Of a DNA stretch of 64,000 bases, positions 60,684 through 64,000 are shown one piece after another (the stretch's first letter is position 1; every line of letters starts with the position of its first letter). The stretch is from Tubulanus polymorphus (Eukaryota > Nemertea > Palaeonemertea > Tubulaniformes > Tubulanidae). Where the stretch lies: the NCBI RefSeq assembly GCF_964204645.1, contig NC_134032.1, positions 1,886,916 through 1,950,915 on the forward strand, written 5' to 3'. The position numbers were made by a program, and so were the translations under genes. The notes under the pieces are model-generated. The model was not told where the DNA came from, searched no databases, and saw only the letters and a list, made by a program, of their open reading frames with translations.

Positions 60684-60732
<49 letters not shown>
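60455..60732. repeat. ATT/AAT microsatellite, interrupted
   Basis: About 280 bp of AAT units with ATG, AAC and ACT variants. It begins 14 bp beyond the exon acceptor at 60442. Ile/Asn/Leu/Tyr-rich frames in it are artefacts. Confidence 0.98.
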
Positions 60733-61135
60733 GATAAACGGCAGTAGGGACGTTCGGAGACTAAGTAGTTTCTTGACACCGTTGTTAGCTGGTCCAGAAG
60801 AAACTCTGGTCATTCAGCTAATAAACTTTGATAGCGAGTGTGGGCAGGTAAAACTTAAGAGTCACAAATAAAGAGTAATTTATAAGTAGTACAATCTCGA
60901 AGCCGAAAAATCGAAATACCTAAACGAAAAAGATTGTGATTAGAATATGGATCCTATGTCAGCAGCCTGAGATGCTGGCTTTCCATAAAATATCTCGTTT
61001 GGATTGTGATTCTATTCATATATGTGAAACTGCTCTTCCTCAGTGTTCGTATTAAAGAACAGCATTAACATATCTTCAATCAGTCGCTTGCCGGTTCAGA
61101 CTGAATGGAAGATTGTTTGAATGAACCGGAACCGC
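60733..61135. other. Upstream PRXL2A intron or flank; no exon found
   Basis: I searched the minus strand by eye for R-R-x-G-C/U-x-x-C-R codons from 60441 to 62867 and found none. Confidence 0.45.
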
Positions 61136-61139
61136 AATT

Positions 61140-61360
61140 TCCAATTATCTACTTCGATTTAAAAATATTCTGTTATCTCGACCGCCGATCACACGACTAT
61201 ATCTGTACTTCGATTTCCGATTTCAAAATCGAACCCCCTGTTTCGCTCCGGGCAGGTGTGTTTGGTTTGTTAGGGACGCTCAATCGAAAAATCAAACGAA
61301 ATTTACCAACCAAATAAATAACAGGGACAATCCCTATTTTAAGATTTAATAAAAAGAAGA
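61140..61360. repeat. Dispersed repeat of about 220 bp, copy 2
   Basis: Direct match to 52685-52910 (GACTATATCTGTACTTCGAT, TTTCAAAATCGAACCCCC, ACAATCCCTATTTTAAGATT). Confidence 0.85.
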
Positions 61361-61519
61361 TATCTTCAATCAAAAACTCGAAAATGCTGCCGGTAACCAT
61401 GTTAGAGACATTAAATGTACCCGTCAATCTATTGGGCCACCTTCGTCCTCCATTCGTATGTTTTAACTATCAAAATCCTCAATACTCACTAAAACAGTAA
61501 TATACATAGGAATAAAAGT

Positions 61520-61745
61520 TTACATATTTCTGCTTAATATTTTAACATAAACTGCAAGTTCTCTTATCACATTTCTATCATTTGTATTGAATAATTTCCT
61601 AAATTTGTTGGTAGTTGGGTTTACTGTGAAAAATTCGGGTATATACACATTTCGCAAATTCGAAAAGTAATTATATTGCAAAACATAATGGAATTCGTCA
61701 CCAATTTTGTTTAGGTTACATTTGGTACATAAGCGATCGTTATCA
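61520..61745 (-). pseudogene. C-terminal remnant of a LINE reverse-transcriptase protein
   Basis: The minus strand reads NDRLCTKCNLNKIGDEFHYV, LQYNYFSNLRNVYIPEFF, then TVNPTTNKFRKLFN, NDRNVIRELAVYVKILSRNM and stop at 61520-61522. R-L-C-x-x-C-N...I-G-D-E-x-H-Y...Y-F...L-R...Y-I-P...L-F is the cysteine/histidine tail found after the reverse transcriptase domain in several animal LINE clades. One expected Cys is replaced by Tyr (LQYN). The frame is closed by TGA a few codons upstream and no polymerase motifs are present, so this is a truncated, inactive copy whose natural C-terminus survives. Confidence 0.75.
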
Positions 61746-61749
61746 TGGT

Positions 61750-62535
61750 TTCATAGCAGAACCGGAATCTACGATTGGTGTTCCTCTCAACGAATGGAGC
61801 GGCGATCCTCTGCTGATCACTCGAAAAGCATCACACACAAATCATTAACAGTAACTAACAACCCGATCATTGATTTATTTTATCTATAACCGCAGTTTTA
61901 TTGAATTACGAAGCAAAACATGACTGAGTTACAAATATAAATTCAATTCGGGTTTTTTCCCACCTAGTCAGTCCGTCTGACTTAGGATTCTGATTCGTAA
62001 CCGGATATTTCCCAAAACCGCAAGAAGTAAATCCGATTAGAAGCCATTATCATCGACAATTAGGAACAACTTCCTTTACATTTGCCACTGCAACACTCGG
62101 CACTATAGATACACGGAAACCCCTTTGACGTGCAACCTGGAAATCCTAATAAAAACCTATAAAACCTATAAAACATGAACATTTAAACGGAATTATGAAG
62201 TGAAACCATTATCTTACACATTCATAGTGAAGAGATAAGTTAAACCCCAACGGTGATTGCGACGACGAGAGATGTCAATCGATATCGGTCATGTCAATTG
62301 TTCAGAAAAAAAAACGCGTGTGCAATTTACACGCAGATCTATTTATTTATGTGCGGCATACACATATAATTAGATTAATATATAACATATGAATTAGTTC
62401 CAAGCCCAAATGGGCGTACAGGTCACAATCACCCTTGATATTCTGAAAAACCCAACGGTCCAATTAGCTAAATTCATTAAGACCGGCTTAGATGTATATA
62501 GATCCCTCCAATAGTATATATAGTATTGTAAATAG
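61750..62535. other. No recognisable gene
   Basis: Unique-looking, AT-rich. I see no exon or element end. Confidence 0.4.
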
Positions 62536-62540
62536 TTGAT

Positions 62541-62715
<175 letters not shown>

Positions 62716-62866
62716 CACGTGTAATAGTTTTCCTCCATATACAATGGAAATGGTTGGAGTGTAAATAAAATCGTAATCGTAATCGTAATCGTAATGGTCA
62801 TTCGTGTCGGGATACAAGTATATGATAATGATAATTCACCAAGCAATGAATTCGTTCATTACTCAC

Positions 62867-62933
62867 CCGCATCTACCACTGATACGACACCGACCACAAT
62901 CACAACAACAGCGCATACCCGAGTCATCACGTA
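62867..62933 (-). CDS. Candidate first exon encoding a signal peptide or signal anchor
   Basis: Minus-strand ATG at 62933-62931 begins MFAYVMTRVCAVVVIVVGVV, then SVVDA, and ends in a consensus donor (GCGG|GTGAGT). A short N-region, 14-17 hydrophobic residues and an Ala-Gly cleavage-like end make a good signal sequence. An in-frame stop lies just upstream. It lies upstream of the recognised PRXL2A exons on the same strand, and that family does begin with a hydrophobic segment, so it could be its exon 1. The connecting exon is not found and the hydrophobic run could be chance. Confidence 0.35.
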
Positions 62934-63062
62934 AGCAAACATATTCACAAACTAAAATTTGAAATAAATAGGTCCTGATCATTCGGCAGTTTTATATCAT
63001 AAGCTATCAGAGAATAACCCTTTCAGCAGATAATGTACCAGCTCTAGCAAACGAAAACAACC

Positions 63063-63174
63063 GGGTCCAGTTCCACAGTTCTGAGTTCAGATTTGACCCT
63101 GGGTTAAAACGTTGAAAATGAACTAACTTTAACTCAGAGTTAACTCTAACTCACAACTGTGGAACTGGGTCCTG
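63063..63174. mobile_element. Foldback element, type A, copy 5
   Basis: GGGTCCAGTTCCACAGTTC and CAACTGTGGAACTGGGTCC ends; AACTCAGAGTTAACTC interior. Nearly identical to 11393-11506. Confidence 0.92.
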
Positions 63175-63777
63175 ATAATATATTAAATAGCAGCAATAGC
63201 GGGTGTGCAGCAGTTCGGGCAGTTTCATAAAGATAGTCACATCAGTTCGTAACAGCAAGAATAAAAGTCACGATCAATTTGGTAAATATCGTATCCCAAC
63301 ATTAGATCGAATTGAAGTGACTGAAAGGTATCTGTTTTGTTAGGCCTTTAAGGAGAAATTCATCAAACGTTGACGCTCAACAAAATCGGTTTTTGTTTTT
63401 TCGTGTAACATGATCACTTACCTCAGTCGGTTCTTCCAACGAATTCAACTTAACGAAATGAAAATATAGCGTTTTCTCAAGTCACAGCAGTCGGCGAATG
63501 ACTAAAACGCATAAACATACGATATTTTATACGTTTCAAATTCGAATCGAAATCACTCTAGTGATTGCACAGCGCCAAATTGATTGAAACTGATATTCGA
63601 TGTTTTGGGATCAGCGAAGAATCGATTTAGCTGTACTAACGTATGTAGGCAATTTTCCAGTCCATGAGCTAGGGCCGGGAAACTGGCATTCATTTTTGGC
63701 CACAAAGGGTCGAAACGGTTAGTCCTTAATGATGAAACCGTTATAAAGGAACTCCATGAAGAAATCAAGTAACGTAC

Positions 63778-63815
63778 TTTACACCCTAGTCGGCGAACGA
63801 GGGTAATCGTCATAC
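63778..63815 (-). CDS. Very tentative PRXL2A redox-motif exon
   Basis: The minus strand reads TITLVRRLGCK immediately before a donor-like GTACGT. V-R-R-x-G-C is the start of the PRXL2A catalytic motif (I-x-x-V-R-R-x-G-C-x-x-C-R). Against it: the second cysteine and the following C-R-E positions are missing if spliced here (reading on gives CKVR), the upstream residues do not resemble the family, and no good acceptor is visible. The signal-peptide exon candidate lies downstream of it, so both cannot be right in a simple model. Confidence 0.2.
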
Positions 63816-63975
63816 GTATTATTTCGATGTGTTGTTTGTGAAATTTGTGAAACTACTGTCATCGAACTTCCTTGATAACAACTATATGATACATGTCTTT
63901 TTTACTGGAATTCATTATTAGACCATTTTGATTTCTCTGTCGATGGAGTTTAGATAAACCCAAAACCGTTTAAAT

Positions 63976-64000
63976 CTAATCATCAGGCTTACAACTGTTA
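63976..64000. repeat. Edge of a CATCATCAGG-type repeat unit
   Basis: AATCATCAGGCTTACAACTG followed by TTA at the window end matches the 25-bp unit at 51.85-51.91 kb (ATCAGGCGTACAACTGTTAG). Probably the start of another element of that family. Confidence 0.5.

Noticed and set aside
62860..62880. Selenocysteine-type reading (G-R-C-G-TGA) near the signal-like exon
   Set aside because: No C-R residues follow and the TGA falls inside a consensus splice donor.

Overview
The window looks like gene-poor chromosomal DNA from an invertebrate animal, probably a marine one. The evidence is intron-split exons with GT-AG junctions on the minus strand, tRNA-derived SINE heads, LINE tails, long AT, GA and ATT microsatellites, and dozens of small inverted-repeat elements. 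I see no bacterial-style operons, rRNA genes, intact tRNA genes or CRISPR arrays. A lophotrochozoan is a guess, not a demonstration.

The one gene I can name with confidence is a peroxiredoxin-like 2A (PRXL2A, FAM213A, SelU-like thioredoxin-fold) gene on the minus strand. Its last three coding exons are 60441-60307, 59517-59382 and 58784-58660. The phases fit exactly and together they give 131 C-terminal residues plus stop. The exon with the redox motif and the true N-terminus are not securely found; two weak candidates lie at 62.9 and 63.8 kb. A decayed eIF2B-delta fragment (minus, about 56.2-56.4 kb) and two LINE C-terminal remnants (7.4-7.75 kb and 61.5-61.75 kb, both minus) are recognisable. 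Four further minus-strand islands (43.5, 46.8-47.1, 47.6 and 48.6-48.85 kb) read like protein but match nothing I know.

Most of the rest is repeats. 0-5 kb: GA-type microsatellites, a tRNA-like palindromic element and a SINE. 5-21 kb: foldback and MITE families. 22-23 kb: a minisatellite of about 28-29 bp. 23-25 kb: SINE-like composites. 27-33 kb: a 93-bp array, a CT-rich minisatellite, AT repeats and a 69-bp array. 35-39.5 kb: GA/GGA repeats and an 80-bp palindrome-rich array. 41-45 kb: an AT repeat and nested inverted-repeat elements. 49 kb: an array of about 77-79 bp. 50-58 kb: inverted-repeat elements, including one with an 11-bp target duplication. 58-61 kb: PRXL2A with repeat-filled introns. 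61-64 kb: LINE debris, an AT repeat and a foldback.

Three themes recur. (1) Foldback elements of at least five sequence types share a terminal pattern close to GGGnCCnGTTnCA and carry self-complementary internal motifs. (2) A CTGAnGATG - perfect stem - CGAAACG motif recurs in several otherwise different repeat elements and once as nine tandem copies. (3) An element of about 330 bp has tRNA-promoter-like sequences at both ends in opposite orientation; one copy has a 10-bp target duplication and sits 31 bp from a PRXL2A exon.
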